This document shows positions 46,841 to 58,054 of a stretch of 64,000 nt of DNA, piece by piece. The translations under genes and the position numbers were made by a program. Below the pieces are notes generated by a model. It was given only the letters and a program-made list of their open reading frames with translations. It did not search any database and was not told where the DNA came from. How positions within the stretch are numbered: position 1 is the first letter of the stretch; every line of letters starts with the position of its first letter. The stretch comes from Balamuthia mandrillaris (lineage: Eukaryota > Discosea > Longamoebia > Balamuthiidae), in NCBI GenBank assembly GCA_031835245.1, contig JAVKOQ010000165.1:1-64000 (forward strand), given 5' to 3'.

Positions 46841-47816
46841 GCTTTTTGGCTATTATTTCTTTCCTATGGGCTAATAGGATGCCGCTCTAACTCAATAGCT
46901 GAGAGTAGATGTATTATGGCTCATAGGTTGCGTGATGAGTCCTTGGATAATAGCGCCTCTCCTCTCTCACTGAGTTTATTCAAGGCGTTTGTTTATACCG
47001 TGCTTCGCCAACACGTTCACACTTTCACTAGAAAGGTCAACGTCGCAGAAAGGGCATCGTCGAACGAAGAAGACAAACCAATGAAAAGGCACGGTTGGTG
47101 GTTCTCAATTTGCTTAAAGACTGGCATGGGAGAAAAAAAACTGGTCCTCTCATGCATCGTCAGGATGTCCATCGACTCGGTTGAAGACAACGATGGTCTC
47201 CTCCCAAGGGAGTCGTTGCACACCCCTTTTTTGCTTTACGGGGCAAGAAGGGGAGGAGCTGCTACGTACTATTTTCTGCTCCGTCGGCACCATCTATGGT
47301 AGTCCTTATTCACGAAAATGTTCTGTCCAACCCTCAGTGAGGTGGGCACAACGCCTATGCAGCTAGCCAACGAACTTAAGCGGGAGAGGGGTCGAGGGCT
47401 CAACGGTCATCTGGCAGTTTACCTTAAACGTGGCATCATTGCCATAAATAGCAAACAAATGACATCATCTATACCATAAAAGGATAAATCTTGGCGTCGT
47501 TTCATCAAAAATCGAAAAATCTTTTTATGTTTGGCAAAAGCCACAAAAATAAATAAATAAACAAAAACAGAACTAGCGAGGGGCACAACAGCAAGGGGGA
47601 AGGCTTCAACTGAAAGTGGGGAAAAAAGGGGGGAGGTGTATATTTTTTTTTTTTGATTCTTTCATCAACGCTTGCGATCTCCTGCGCTGAGGGACAAAGG
47701 TGCGTTGGGTCTGCTTTGGGTGAGGAGAGAGTCGTTTTATTTCTACTTTAAGGCTTACCCCCTCTTCCCTTTATTTTATATTTATTTTTTCGAAACAGAA
47801 ATATTCCTCACCACAA
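46841..47816. other. Bidirectional intergenic region, fRMsr / G-alpha
   Basis: No gene was recognised in about 980 bp between divergent genes. It lacks the GTCGAC core found in the other divergent regions. AT-rich runs (47430-47560) and a T-run (47640-47655) precede the G-alpha start by about 160 bp. Confidence 0.4.
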
Positions 47817-49202
47817 ATGGGAAACTTATGCGGGGGAGAGCTAACCCCAGAGCAAGCCAACTCCAAAAAGATAGACGCAGAGATCGCCAACGAAAAGAAA
47901 AAAGAGAAAAAGGAGGTCAAACTCCTTCTGCTCGGTAACCTTTCTTCTCTCTTTCTTGGCTTCTCCCTTCCCCTTAGTTTCCACTATTCCACATCTCTTT
48001 GGTTTAACTCTTTTCCCCTTCTTTTTTCTTCTTGCTGAAACTAAGGTGCTGGTGAGTCCGGCAAAAGCACTGTTGTAAAACAAATGACAATCATCCACTT
48101 GAACGGCTTCTCGGAGGAGGAGCGACTGACCCAAAAACCTGTTATATTTTCAAACATCATTGACTCTATTCAAAAGTTGGTTCGGGCTCTCTCCAAGTTT
48201 GACAAAGAGCTCAGTGACGAAAATGAGGTACCGCACGTCCCTTTCTTTCTCTCTTTCTCTTTCTCTCTCGTCGCCAGGCTTTGCAACGTTTTAACGCTGG
48301 TTCTCTCGCTCCGTCTGAAATCACCGTAGGAAGCGGCACAAGAGATACTGAACATTGACCTGACAGACGACATAACGTTCTCGGAAGAGCTGGTCGAGCA
48401 GATCAAAAGCATATGGAAGGACGAGGCCGTCCAGTACGCCTACGAACATTCCAGCGCCTTCCAGTTGAACGACTCTGCCGGATAGTACGTCTTCTTTCCT
48501 TACTTCTGTCATCCGCTCTTCCTTCCATCTTCCACCTTTCTTTCTTCTCTTTCGTTTCTGTCCTTGTTTTCCTTCTAACGTTCTCTCGTTCACGCCAACA
48601 GTTTCTTTGAACACTTGGACCGCATCGCAAAGCCAAACTACATACCTGACGAGACGGACATGCTGCGCGTCCGCAAGAAGACCACCGGTGTGATCGAAAC
48701 CAAGTTTGAGTCTGGGGGCCTTAACTTTAGGATGGTGGACGTCGGCGGGCAACGCAACGAGCGTAAAAAGTGGATCCACTGCTTTGAGTTTGTGACGGCC
48801 GTCATCTTTGTCGTCTCCCTGAGCGAATACGACATGGTCCTGGAGGAGGCCGAAGACGTGAACCGCATGCACGAGTCGTTGAACCTCTTTGCCGACATCA
48901 TCAACAACCGCTGGTTCATCAACACCTCCATCATCCTCTTCCTCAACAAGAAGGATCTGTTTGAGAAGAAGATCACGCACACCGACCTCAACGTTTGCTT
49001 CCCTGACTATAAAGGAGGGAAGAACTATGACAGCGCGGTCAAGTACATTGAGAAGCAGTTCCTCAAGAGGAACCGAGCGGAGGGAACAAGGTTCGTGTAT
49101 ACGCACGTGACTTGCGCGACGGACACGGAGAACGTGCGCGTGGTGTTCAACGCCATGCAGGAGATATTCTTGACCGGATACATTCAAGACGCTGGCTTCT
49201 AA
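47817..49202 (+). CDS. Heterotrimeric G protein alpha subunit
   Basis: About 351 aa, normal length. Exons are 47817-47934, 48046-48227, 48330-48484 and 48602-49202. The N-terminus MGNLCGGE fits N-myristoylation at Gly2 with nearby Cys for palmitoylation. GTP-binding motifs: GAGESGKST (P-loop, split by intron 1), DMLRVRKKTTGV (switch I; catalytic Arg at about 176), DVGGQR (switch II; catalytic Gln at about 202), FLNKKD and TCATD. All catalytic residues are present, so it should be an active GTPase switch. The C-terminus YIQDAGF, which sets receptor coupling, ends in Phe and lacks a Cys at position -4. It would act at the plasma membrane under a seven-helix receptor, perhaps with GAP or arrestin partners elsewhere in the genome. 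Confidence 0.96.
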
Positions 49203-49534
49203 AAGGCAAGTGGAGAAAGAAGTAATAAGGAGATAGAGAACTCTCTTCTGGCTTTTCTTTCTTTCTTCGTTATATTTTATTATTTTCTTTCTTTTTTTCT
49301 TTCTTTTACTGCTCTCTTCTATCAAACGAAGATAACGATGACAACAACAACAACGACGATAACGATAACAACAAAGATAAAACAGAACTTACTTTGATTT
49401 GTACACAAACAAAAAATGAAGAGCTTGTTTTTTCCTTCTTTTCGACTTTCTTTAACGTTCTCTTTACCGTTCGTTGCTCCTTTGTCTTCTTATTTTGCTT
49501 CTTCTATTCCTTGGTCTTCTTGAAAGTAGTTTAG
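49203..49534. other. Spacer between convergent G-alpha and SDE2 genes
   Basis: No gene was recognised. It is T- and A-rich 3' UTR sequence of the two converging genes, with a short (ACAACG)-like patch near 49340. Confidence 0.4.
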
Positions 49535-50434
49535 CTATTGGGCAGTGATGAAGGCGGGCAGAGGCGGAAGCGACGCCTTTGATAAAGTGGGACTTGACGT
49601 CGGAGAGGAAGACGTCGTTGCAGCCTCCTCTTTCTCTTCCTCTTTCTCTTCCTTTTCTTTACCCTTATTCTTCTTTCTCTGCGGTTCCTGTGCTTCTTTC
49701 TCCTCCTCTTCTTCTTCCTCATCTTCTTCGTCGTCTTCATCGTCCTCAGGCAACCACAAACCAGCCAACTGCTTGGCGGCAGCTCTCTGTTGGATCCGTT
49801 CCTTTAGCTTGTTATTCTTCTCCTCCTCCTCTCGTTTCCTCTTCCTTTGTTCTTCCTCCCTACGAACTGCCGCCTCTCTCAGCCCCTCCTGCAGGGAGGA
49901 GGTGACGTCCTGGGTTATCCTCTCCAGCTGTTCCTGGTAGGCCAGCTCGTCGAAGCCCTTCCGCCCTTCCTTCTCCTCCTCCTTTTCCAGCTGCTTGGCG
50001 TACTGCTCGCCGAGGGCCTCGTACTGGCGCTCCGCCTCCTTGGCCTTCCACTCGGCCAGCTTGCGCTCGTTGTTGGCATGGCGGAGGCGCCGCCCCTGAA
50101 GGTCGCGGCAGGCATCAAAGTTGGTAGTCTTCTTTTGGCCGACGCGAGAGTCGCCGCCGCGCAGCAACGAGCCGAAGCCGCCTTTACCGCCCGCCAAACG
50201 AAGGCCAAAACGCAGGAAGAGAGGGTGCCCACCACTCTCCCCGAAGAAGAATGGGGAAGAAGAACGCGCCAGCGGTTTGCCGTTGTGAGAGAGAACCTGT
50301 TCCTCCACGGGGATGCCCTCCCGCTCGAAAATTTGTTGGTGGATGGTGGAGACATCGATGGGAGCGGCGGCGGAGTGCGGAAAAGACAAGCACAGGGTCC
50401 GGCCTTGCACTCCTGAAACGAAAACCTGCACCAT
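49535..50434 (-). CDS. SDE2: SDE2 homolog (ubiquitin-fold, genome stability and splicing)
   Basis: A single exon of 299 aa. The N-terminal ubiquitin-like fold (about 1-83) begins MVQVFVSGVQGRTLCLSFP and ends LRLAGG, followed directly by KGGFGSLLRGG. This GG|KGG junction is the cleavage site of Sde2 proteins, which releases a Lys-starting C-terminal fragment. Next comes the Sde2-type helical region FDACRDLQGRRLRHANNERK with a long coiled coil (LAEWKAKEAERQYEAL). The tail is acidic and Lys/Glu-rich. In yeast the processed fragment acts in the spliceosome; in animals it links to PCNA and replication stress. A serine-like final tail and no SAP domain are seen. Divergent from the DUF1765-like gene. 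Confidence 0.9.
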   Translation of the reverse strand: MVQVFVSGVQGRTLCLSFPHSAAAPIDVSTIHQQIFEREGIPVEEQVLSHNGKPLARSSSPFFFGESGGHPLFLRFGLRLAGGKGGFGSLLRGGDSRVGQKKTTNFDACRDLQGRRLRHANNERKLAEWKAKEAERQYEALGEQYAKQLEKEEEKEGRKGFDELAYQEQLERITQDVTSSLQEGLREAAVRREEEQRKRKREEEEKNNKLKERIQQRAAAKQLAGLWLPEDDEDDEEDEEEEEEEKEAQEPQRKKNKGKEKEEKEEEKEEAATTSSSPTSSPTLSKASLPPLPAFITAQ

Positions 50435-50871
50435 GTTGGGATAGTAGTTGGTTTTTTTTTTTTTTGCTTTCTGTGCTGTGTGTGTGTGGGAGTGGTTGAA
50501 TCTCTCCTTTTTTTTCTTTCTTTTCTTTGTGTGTCGACAATAATAAATCGAAGAAACTTCCCGAATCGTGCTCAATTGCTGGTCGTTTCGAAATGTGTCG
50601 ACGGGCTTGATTTTTTTGAATACTCATTGGACGATCATGATATGAATGTTGATTGGTAAGATTTTGAAAAATAAAGGAGGACTACCTGACCTTAATCCCT
50701 GCAATATTTGTGCTGCTCCACCCTATTCAAAAAAATAAATAAAAAGGAAGAACGAAGAAGAAGAAGGTTCCTCCTTTCCTCCTCTCTCTTCTCTTCTCTG
50801 CTCCTCCTCCTCTTTTTTTAAAAAAAAATAATCTCTTTTCAAGACACCCTTCCAAAAAAAAAAAAACCACC
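50435..50871. promoter_or_regulatory. Bidirectional intergenic region, SDE2 / DUF1765-like
   Basis: This lies between divergent genes and has no coding signal. TGTCGACA at 50532-50539 and TGTCGACG at 50596-50603 lie 64 bp apart. A-rich runs and a pyrimidine stretch precede the plus-strand start at 50872. Confidence 0.45.
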
Positions 50872-53800
50872 ATGTGGGCGGGCCTCAAAGAAAAACTCGG
50901 CAATGCCCTCGAGACCAGCAAGGAGCGGCTCTTGTCGACGGTGGGCGGCCACGAGAGGGACGACCTCAACGAGCTCGGCGCGGAGGCCACGCCGCTGGAC
51001 CTGGAGGAGTGGACGCCGCTCACCGAGAAGCGGCTCAAGACGTTGCTCTCCCTCCTCAAGGCGCTGCGTCGGACGCGCAACCAACTGGCCAAGCTGAGAG
51101 CGGAAGGCGGAGGTGGTGGCGGAGGAACCTCATCGACGACGTCGCTGAGAGCCATGGAGGAGATGGAGGACGAGGAGGATGCCGCCTCTGGTTCTGCCAC
51201 TTCTTCGACGGTGGTGGCGCTGAAGAACCAACAAGCCAACCTTAGCAAACGGATTGGAGAGGCTCTAAAGGTTTTGTTGCCCACTCTTCAACGGCCTTGT
51301 TATCGTTATCCTTCTTCCTCTTCTTCTTCATCTTCCTCTTCTTCCTCTTCTTCCTCTTCTTCTCTTTCTTTAGTAAACAAAAACACAACCCCAACAACAA
51401 ACACATTAAACTTACTCAACAACAACACTAAACACATAACCACTTCCTCTTCGTCTTCTTCTTCCTCGGCTTCTTCTTCTTCTTCTTCTTCTTCTTTTAC
51501 TTCCAACTTTTCTACCTTCTTCTCTCCCTTCAATACCGTGCGGAAGTACTTTTTGGACCTGTGGCACCTCCTCCTGACCAACCTGGAGGGGCTGCACCAT
51601 CGGGATCAACGCTATGCCTATGAGGCCATCACGGCTTTGCTTGCACGCAGAGAGTTTGACCTTTCGCATTTGTTTGCGGAGGAGGAGGAGGAAGAGGAGG
51701 CGAAAGACAAGGAGAAGGAAGTAGACGAACAGCTGCAACAAGTGCAAAAAGAAAAAGAAGAGGATAAAGATGATAACACCACAACAAACGCAGTAACTAC
51801 AGAAGACACGAAAGTATCAACCACAACGACAAACAACGAAAAAGAAAATGGAGAAGAGGACGAATGGAAGAAACAACCTCAACCACAACAGAGCAACCCT
51901 AAAAAGAATGAACATCGTTCTTTATTTAAAAACCAAAATCAAAGCCAAAAATCATCTCAAAGCCGTTTTCTTCGTCGTCGTGGTAACGTGGAACAGCAGC
52001 AACAACAGCAACAGAACCAACTGCGGCACTGCTCCAAAGAGGACATTATCATCGCACAACGCTATCGCGTATTACTCTTCAACACGCAAGCTTTTGTGGC
52101 AACTCAACTCTCTCAACTGACGAATGCTTCTCACTCTGTCTCTCATCCCTTCACTCTTTTCTGCGCTCGCGTTTTGGCGGTGAACTTCTTTCGGTTGCCA
52201 GGAGTCAGTCATAGTATCATCAATGCTGTTGCTCTCTCTCCTCTTCGATTGCAACAACTGGAACGCGCATTGTTGGAGCAACAACAATCAGAAAAGCAAG
52301 AGGAAGAAGATGATGATGATGAAAAGGAAGAAGGAGAACAAGAAGGCAGCCCCAGGAAAGAGAAAGTGGTAGAGGAGGAAGCAGAAGGAGAGAATGGATG
52401 GCAGAACGGAGTGTTGCCTCGGCAGCGGTCATCTTCGCTCCCTCGGCATGCACTTCGCTCTTCCTTTTTGTCGTATTTGTTCAGCCAAAGTTCTACCCAA
52501 GTCAATGCCGCAAATATTCTCTCACGATATCCTATTCTTTCCTGGTATTACCTTTCTTCCCTCTTCTTCTGTCTGCGACTCACTTTCATTCTCTCTCTCT
52601 CGTTGCGTTGCATTAGTTGGCATCTCTTTCACTCGGCGCTGCTATCATGGGCGAACGATGCGGAAGACGAAAAACTACAGCAAGCACCCAATGGATGGCT
52701 TGGAACATTAGGAGAGAGAGACAAACTGTTCTTTGTCTTTCTGAAAGATTGGATAGCCCATATTTATTCCTGCATACCACCAGGCAAAACTCTCGAGTGG
52801 CCCGCCGTAAAGGGCTACATCCCTTTCTTGCTCGCATTTGTCTATGAAATGAAAACGCGGGAAAATTACCACAAGGTTTTCTTTCTCGTTTCTTTATTAT
52901 CTTCTTTCGTTTCATATCTGATGCCTAACACATTATTTACGATAGTCGCTGATGGACTGTTCAATAGCATTACTGGGAACAAATCCTGATCTGATAAATG
53001 CCTATATCGAGGTAGTATTCTCGAAAACAAATGTGTATGATACCTTTGCTGTAAACGGTCCGTTTGTTCAAGCTCTTCTTCTTCTTCTTCTTGTTCTCCT
53101 TCTTCTTCTTCTTCTTCTTCTTCTTCTTCTTCTTCTTCTTCTTCTTCTTCTTCTTCTTCTTCTTCTTCTTGTTCTTGTTCTTCTTCTTCTTCTTCTTCTT
53201 GGTAATTCTGGGACTTAATTTGTCATGTTGCAGAGGCTTTGGCAAAGTTAGACATTTGGTTCGCAAGTTTTAAGGAACGGGAGGAAGGACTTCCTAACAG
53301 CTTTGATCATCACTACCTGTGCCAAGGCTTCGAGATTATTCTTGCGACAGAACACCATCAAACCGTTATGAAACTGCTAACGGTCATCTACAATCACGCC
53401 GATGTATTTCGTGCCAATGCAAGACGAGCACTCTTTGGTGATTTGCTTCTGCGGAAGCACTTTTTTCCATTGTTCCTACATTGGGACTTTAATGTTAGGA
53501 ACACTTTTCATCAGTTACTTGTCTACAAGGTTACTTCTCGCTCCCTCTCTTGTTATTCTAGTCTTATCTTCCTTTCCTCTTTTCATCTTTGCTCATTGGC
53601 TGAATTCTGTAACAAATGAAGATGGTGCGGTTGAAACGATCCGTTTTGAGGCAAGAAGGCTTTCGAGTTGGCGAGCTAGCACGCCAAAAACACCAACAAC
53701 AGCTACAAGCCCAACGAACGCAATCTTTTACTGTAGACCCCGAACACAACAATGACGCGTACATCTCTCTCTCTCTCTACTCTTCTCTTCTTTCCTCTCG

Positions 53801-54146
53801 CTCAATTCTCTTTGCTTAACTCTACAGCTTTTTGTATGGAGAGTTGGAGGACCGTCTTGCAATGCTGCAAGACCAACTACGAGGCACACGACACGACCTC
53901 TACCCGAAGGAACTGGAGGTGTACGTTCCTGCCGCTCTTTCCGAGTACAAACGCTATCTTAGCTACTATTTCATGTGGGAGTCGGAAGGTAACGTTACAG
54001 CTCCAAAGCTGGTCCCTTTATCACTGCTTGACAGAGCAGCCGTTCGGCCGCAACGAGCAAGCCAACCCACACATAAAACCGCCTCTTCCTCCTCCCAAAC
54101 TTTTGTGTCAAGTGAAAGAAAGCCTCTCATTGACTCCGCCGATTGA
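50872..54146 (+). CDS. DUF1765-like large cytoplasmic protein
   Basis: About 931 aa. Exons are 50872-52544, 52617-52875, 52946-53057, 53234-53529, 53622-53758 and 53828-54146. No catalytic motif is seen. The N-terminus (MWAGLKEKLGNALETSKERL) is amphipathic. Two poly-Ser tracts and Glu/Gln/Asn-rich stretches interrupt it. The helical C-terminal half (for example NVRNTFHQLLVYK preceded by KHFFPLFLHWDF, and later LSYYFMWESEG) resembles the DUF1765 family of fungi and protists, whose function is unknown to me. The first intron (52545-52616; 72 nt, open) could be retained without a stop. Splicing is preferred because it gives SWHLFHSALLSW without a hydrophobic insert. Intron 3 is a CTT repeat. Confidence 0.6.
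53076..53203. repeat. (CTT)n-rich intron of the DUF1765-like gene
   Basis: A nearly pure TTC trinucleotide tract of about 125 bp inside the intron 53058-53233, with the pyrimidine strand as sense. Confidence 0.95.
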
Positions 54147-54230
54147 CCGAAAAAAATAATAACAGAATAGCGATACCAGATGTTCCTGTTTCTTGCTGTC
54201 CTCTTTCTCTTTGTCTTTCTTCATTTTTCT

Positions 54231-54436
54231 TTACAGTAGAACTTTAAACAATTCATAAGAGGAAATCATGATGGCGCAGGCTGGGGCTACTTTAGTTATG
54301 CGGGGAAGCAGACCCCGGAACAACCCTTGCACGCCTTCCTCTTTCATGATTTTCATAAATATAGCGCTGCTTCGGCGCAACTGCCACAATTTGTCGTCAT
54401 GTTAGCAATACACGTTTGAGAGATAGAGAGATAGAG

Positions 54437-54477
<41 letters not shown>

Positions 54478-54823
54478 TACATTAGCTGGCTCGTCAAGAT
54501 GCATCTGTCGCCGTGTCTTCACAACATCGACAGGAGTGGTGATAAGGGCAGCCAACATGCCAGCCCCTGCACCCGATGCAAAGTGCACTAGAAAGCCTTC
54601 CTTCTTCCTCCATAGCATCAGCCTCGCTTTGATGGCCTCGTAGGCCGTCCAATAAATAACAGAAAAGGGCACATCTCGCCATAACGTCGGCATCAATCCT
54701 ATCCACAATCCTTTGAAGCCTTGATTTCGCACCACCATCCGCAACATCCAATATAGGCCTTCATTTCGGTGTTAATCCGTGGAGAGAGAGAGAGAGAGGG
54801 AGAGGGGGAGAGGGGGAGGGGGG

Positions 54824-54861
<38 letters not shown>

Positions 54862-55199
54862 AACAGAACAAAGCAGCTAAATAGTTACTTTCGTTTGAAC
54901 CAGGTACTTTGGCATGAGATTGAACGTTTGTTCGCATCAATTCAAGTGGGCTTGTTACAGTAGCCGTCAGCGTCCTCGCGCCTAAGCCTTTGTTTTGAAG
55001 AAGTTAAGAAAAGACACGTCAACTTATTGTTCTTTCTTTCATCCTTGTCCACACAAAAAAAGTCGAAAAGAGAGTAAACTAACCAGCAATACCAGGGATA
55101 AACATCCGAAAGGGTTGCAAAAGAGTGGAATTATCCATTTGCTCTTTAAATTTTTCATATGAGGTAAAATAACTGTCCGTTCGTATCAATAAAAGAGTT

Positions 55200-55245
<46 letters not shown>

Positions 55246-55521
55246 TACATAGCAGCTCCTGGAACTGTTAGAATAAATGTGGCTGGCAATCCTCTCCATA
55301 ACGCACTCGCTCCCTCATATTTTATTATCTTGACGAACGCGTCCTGTAAAACAGAGAAGAGAGACAAAGAAATACATCAACAGAGAAATCTATCAAGAGA
55401 AGGAGAAGGAGGAGAAGAAGAAGAAGGAGAAAGAGAAAGAGAAAGAGAAAGAGAAAGAGAAAGAGAAAGAGAAAGAGAAAGAGAAAGAGAAAGAGAAAGA
55501 GAAAGAGAAAGAGAAAGAGAA

Positions 55522-55553
<32 letters not shown>

Positions 55554-56078
55554 GAAGAGAGGAAGAGAGGAAGAGAGGAAGAGAGGAAGAGAGGAAGAGA
55601 GGAAGAGAGTTACAGCTGTTCCGTTTAAATAAACACTGCGAGGAGCAGTGGCAGTGGCAGAGGAAGCGGCGGAACCAATTGCTGCACGGTTTCCGGTTTG
55701 TGCTTGCAGTCTCGTCTTAACGACATCAAATGGCGTCACTATTATCACATGGAGAAAGTGAGACCACCACGACGGAGAGAGAGGAGAGAGCATATTTAAA
55801 AACAAAAATAAGGCTTGCTCGCAAATTTACCGAAAAGGGAGGTGAGAGTCCCACCGGCAGTCGCTGCAGCCACTTGATGGATCGGGTTCAACCCTTTGAG
55901 CAAAAAAAAAAAACAAATGTTAACATTAATTGAGTGATGTTTTTTTTTGTTTTTGCTGAAGAGAAAAAAACGCACCAACTTTGTATTTGTTTTGTGCAGT
56001 GACGACAGAATAAGGCGGAGGCTCACCAGTTCCAGAGCGGTGGGCCTTTGGCCGTGTGGATAGCTGTGCTTCTTCCAT
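54231..56078 (-). CDS. Mitochondrial carrier, SLC25A39/A40 (Mtm1) type
   Basis: About 310 aa, normal carrier length, in eight small exons on the minus strand: 56078-56027, 55893-55831, 55738-55614, 55343-55249, 55172-55084, 54981-54901, 54758-54481 and 54380-54231. Three carrier signatures: [28 protein letters not shown] and [28 protein letters not shown] near the start and [21 protein letters not shown] fit the SLC25A39/40/Mtm1 group, linked to mitochondrial glutathione import and to manganese/iron-sulfur homeostasis. Function here is by family. Introns carry long GA or GAAAGA repeats, all CT-type on the sense strand. Divergent from MAD2 with one GTCGAC site between. Confidence 0.88.
54781..54862. 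repeat. (GA)n microsatellite, carrier intron
   Basis: About 80 bp of GA repeat with G-rich interruptions between carrier exons 54901 and 54758. Similar tracts fill the introns at about 54437-54472 and 55201-55242. Confidence 0.95.
55430..55610. repeat. (GAAAGA)n and (GAGGAAGA)n minisatellite in carrier intron
   Basis: About 110 bp of hexamer GAAAGA followed by about 65 bp of GAGGAAGA-type units, forming most of the 270-nt intron between exons 55614 and 55343. It is likely length-polymorphic. Confidence 0.95.
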
Positions 56079-56330
56079 CGTTCTTTCTTGTTTTCTTTTC
56101 TTCTTTTTTTACTTTCCTCGAATTTGCGTCACGATCACTCATCCAAGGCATAGTGTAATGTCGTCATGGGGGAGCATGTCCGCAAAAAAGAGCAGTCGAC
56201 GAAAAAGTTCCCGCCAAAACCAACCGTACCGTTAATCCTAACGGGAAGTTGCATAAAAAGCAAAGGCCACCCTTGTTTGCTTTGTGAGAAGAACAACAAC
56301 AAACAATAGAACAGACAATCAGACGAAAAA

Positions 56331-56882
56331 ATGGTTCGTAGTTGGTAGCTCACATTTTTTTGTCTCTCTCTCTTTGCGGATAGTTTTTTTTTTGTGTTAT
56401 TAACCCTGTTTCTCTCTCTTTGTCTTGCTTTTCTAGTCGGTCGCAAACAAAGGTGTTATCACTCTGAAAGGCTCCGCGCAACTCGTGACAGAGTTTTTTG
56501 GTGTGTTGTTTTTTTTCTTTTTAAAACTCACTTTGCAGCCTGCTACTTTTTTTCCCCCCTTCTCACTTTTTTTTTGCCCCACCGCTTTTGCTTTTTATAA
56601 TCTTGTTTTTCTTCAGGCTATGGCATCAATAGGTACTTTTGAGCCTCTGTTTTTTTTTTTTTTTGATTTCTCTCAACCCGTTGCGTTTTCTGCTCACGCT
56701 ATCCATTCCAATGATGTTTAGCATATTGTACCAACGAGGCATCTATCCTGCTGAAACCTTCACCGCCGTGCAAAAGTATGGCCTTAATATTTTGGTGACT
56801 AATGACGATAAGCTGAAAGCCTACCTCAACAACGTTCTCAAACAGTTAAAAGGTATGTTAATACGCTTAAAAAGCATCTCTT

Positions 56883-56917
<35 letters not shown>

Positions 56918-57394
56918 AACTTCTCTCGCTTCTCCGTTGGGTTCTGTTCGTAGTTGAAAGGAACCAACCCAGGCTAACACCTACACAACCAAACAGAATG
57001 GCTGCTAACCGGAACAGTACAAAGAGTGGTGGTTGTGGTGGTCAGCGCCGAGACAGCCGAAACGCTGGAGCGATGGGTCTTTGACATTGTCACAGATCTT
57101 CCGACCGCCCACAGCGAACCCAGAGAAAAGTCCCCAAAGGAGATAACTGGAGAGATCCAGGCCATCATCCGGCAGATCTGTGCCAGCGTTACCTTCTTGC
57201 CGTTGCTGCATGCGCGTTGCACGTTTGACATTTTGATCTACACTGATAAGAACACGGAGGTACCTTTGGCCTGGGAGGAGTCGGATCCCAAGGAGATTGC
57301 CAACGCTCAAGCCGTGCGCCTGCGCTCCTTTGACACGAAGATCCATCGCGTGGACGCAATGGTGGCCTATGCCGTGGAGACTGGTGATGACTGA
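56331..57394 (+). CDS. MAD2: Spindle checkpoint protein MAD2 (HORMA domain)
   Basis: 203 aa, the usual MAD2 length. Exons are 56331-56333, 56437-56500, 56617-56632, 56722-56852 and 56997-57394. The first exon is just the start codon, and the third is only 16 nt. Both are needed to build MS-VANKGVITLKGSAQLVTEFFGYGINSILYQRG in phase. HORMA features: GSAQLVTEFFGYGINSILYQ, VQKYGLNILV, QRVVVVVSAETAETLERWVF and LPLLHARCTFDILIY; the mobile C-terminal safety-belt region follows (RLRSFDTKIHRVDAMVAY). MAD2 binds MAD1 and CDC20 at unattached kinetochores and inhibits the APC/C. A (CT)n tract lies in intron 4. Confidence 0.93.
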
Positions 57395-57574
57395 GCAGGA
57401 AGGACGAAGTTGAGCTCTTGGAATGTGTAAATAGCGAGTCGGTCTTTCAACAAAATAGTGGAACTTTTCCTCTTTTGGGGAGAGGAAAAGTTGAAACCAT
57501 CTAAGAGAGAAACGGGTCAGTTCAGCAAATAAAAAAAACTTGAAGTCTAACAAAAGTATATTCATGCGTTTGTA

Positions 57575-58054
57575 TTAATCTTCAGTCATTTTGCCTTCTT
57601 CGGGCTTCTGAATGTCAACTTTCTCCCATTCTCCTCCTGTTTTTTTTTTTAAAAAAAATGTGAGATGGACCGGTAAGAAAAAGAGTTACGCAGAGGAAAG
57701 GAAAACTAAAAAGTACATACCTTCGTTGTAAACCAAATAAACAATGTTGTCGTTCTCAACGTTGCACTCAGCGAGCGTTTTATCGTTCGGGAGTTGTTCC
57801 TCGTTGAAGATCAAACCGACTTCGTTGGGCTCTTTCTCGTTTATCTTGGCAACTTTTGCTTTCACGTCCACCACCTTATCTTCCGTGCTTACGGACAGGA
57901 AGATGGTTTGGTTCTTTCTCTTGATGCGAATGTATTGGGCCTTGTAGCAGAGAAAAAAAAAGTAGTGGTAACAAAAGTGACAAAAAAAAATTTAGAGTGA
58001 AGTCTCAATGAAAAAGGAATACAAAGAGCGGGGAAAGTGGTCATTTTTTACCAT
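57575..58054 (-). CDS. Elongin-B-like ubiquitin-fold protein
   Basis: 94 aa. Exons on the minus strand: 58054-58052 (the start codon only), 57940-57721 and 57636-57575. The protein reads M-AQYIRIKRKNQTIFLSVS, then DVKAKVAKINEKEPNEVGLI, EEQLPNDKTLAECNV and an acidic tail ending GKMTED. This is a beta-grasp fold most like elongin B (TCEB2), which with elongin C adapts BC-box proteins to cullin ubiquitin ligases. A generic ubiquitin-like protein is the alternative. There is no C-terminal Gly-Gly, so it is not a conjugated modifier. It is convergent with MAD2. Confidence 0.75.

Noticed and set aside
51306-51581. Poly-serine tracts as an intron in the DUF1765-like gene
   Set aside because: The frame stays open and flanking phases match without splicing, so I kept them as coding low-complexity sequence, though an intron cannot be fully excluded.
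52970-53266. Poly-lysine open frame on the minus strand
   Set aside because: It is the antisense of the CTT-repeat intron of the DUF1765-like gene.
55377-55805. Frame rich in Leu-Ser repeats as an extended carrier exon
   Set aside because: It reads through a GAAAGA/GAGGAA minisatellite intron. Splicing at 55614/55343 restores the carrier family sequence.
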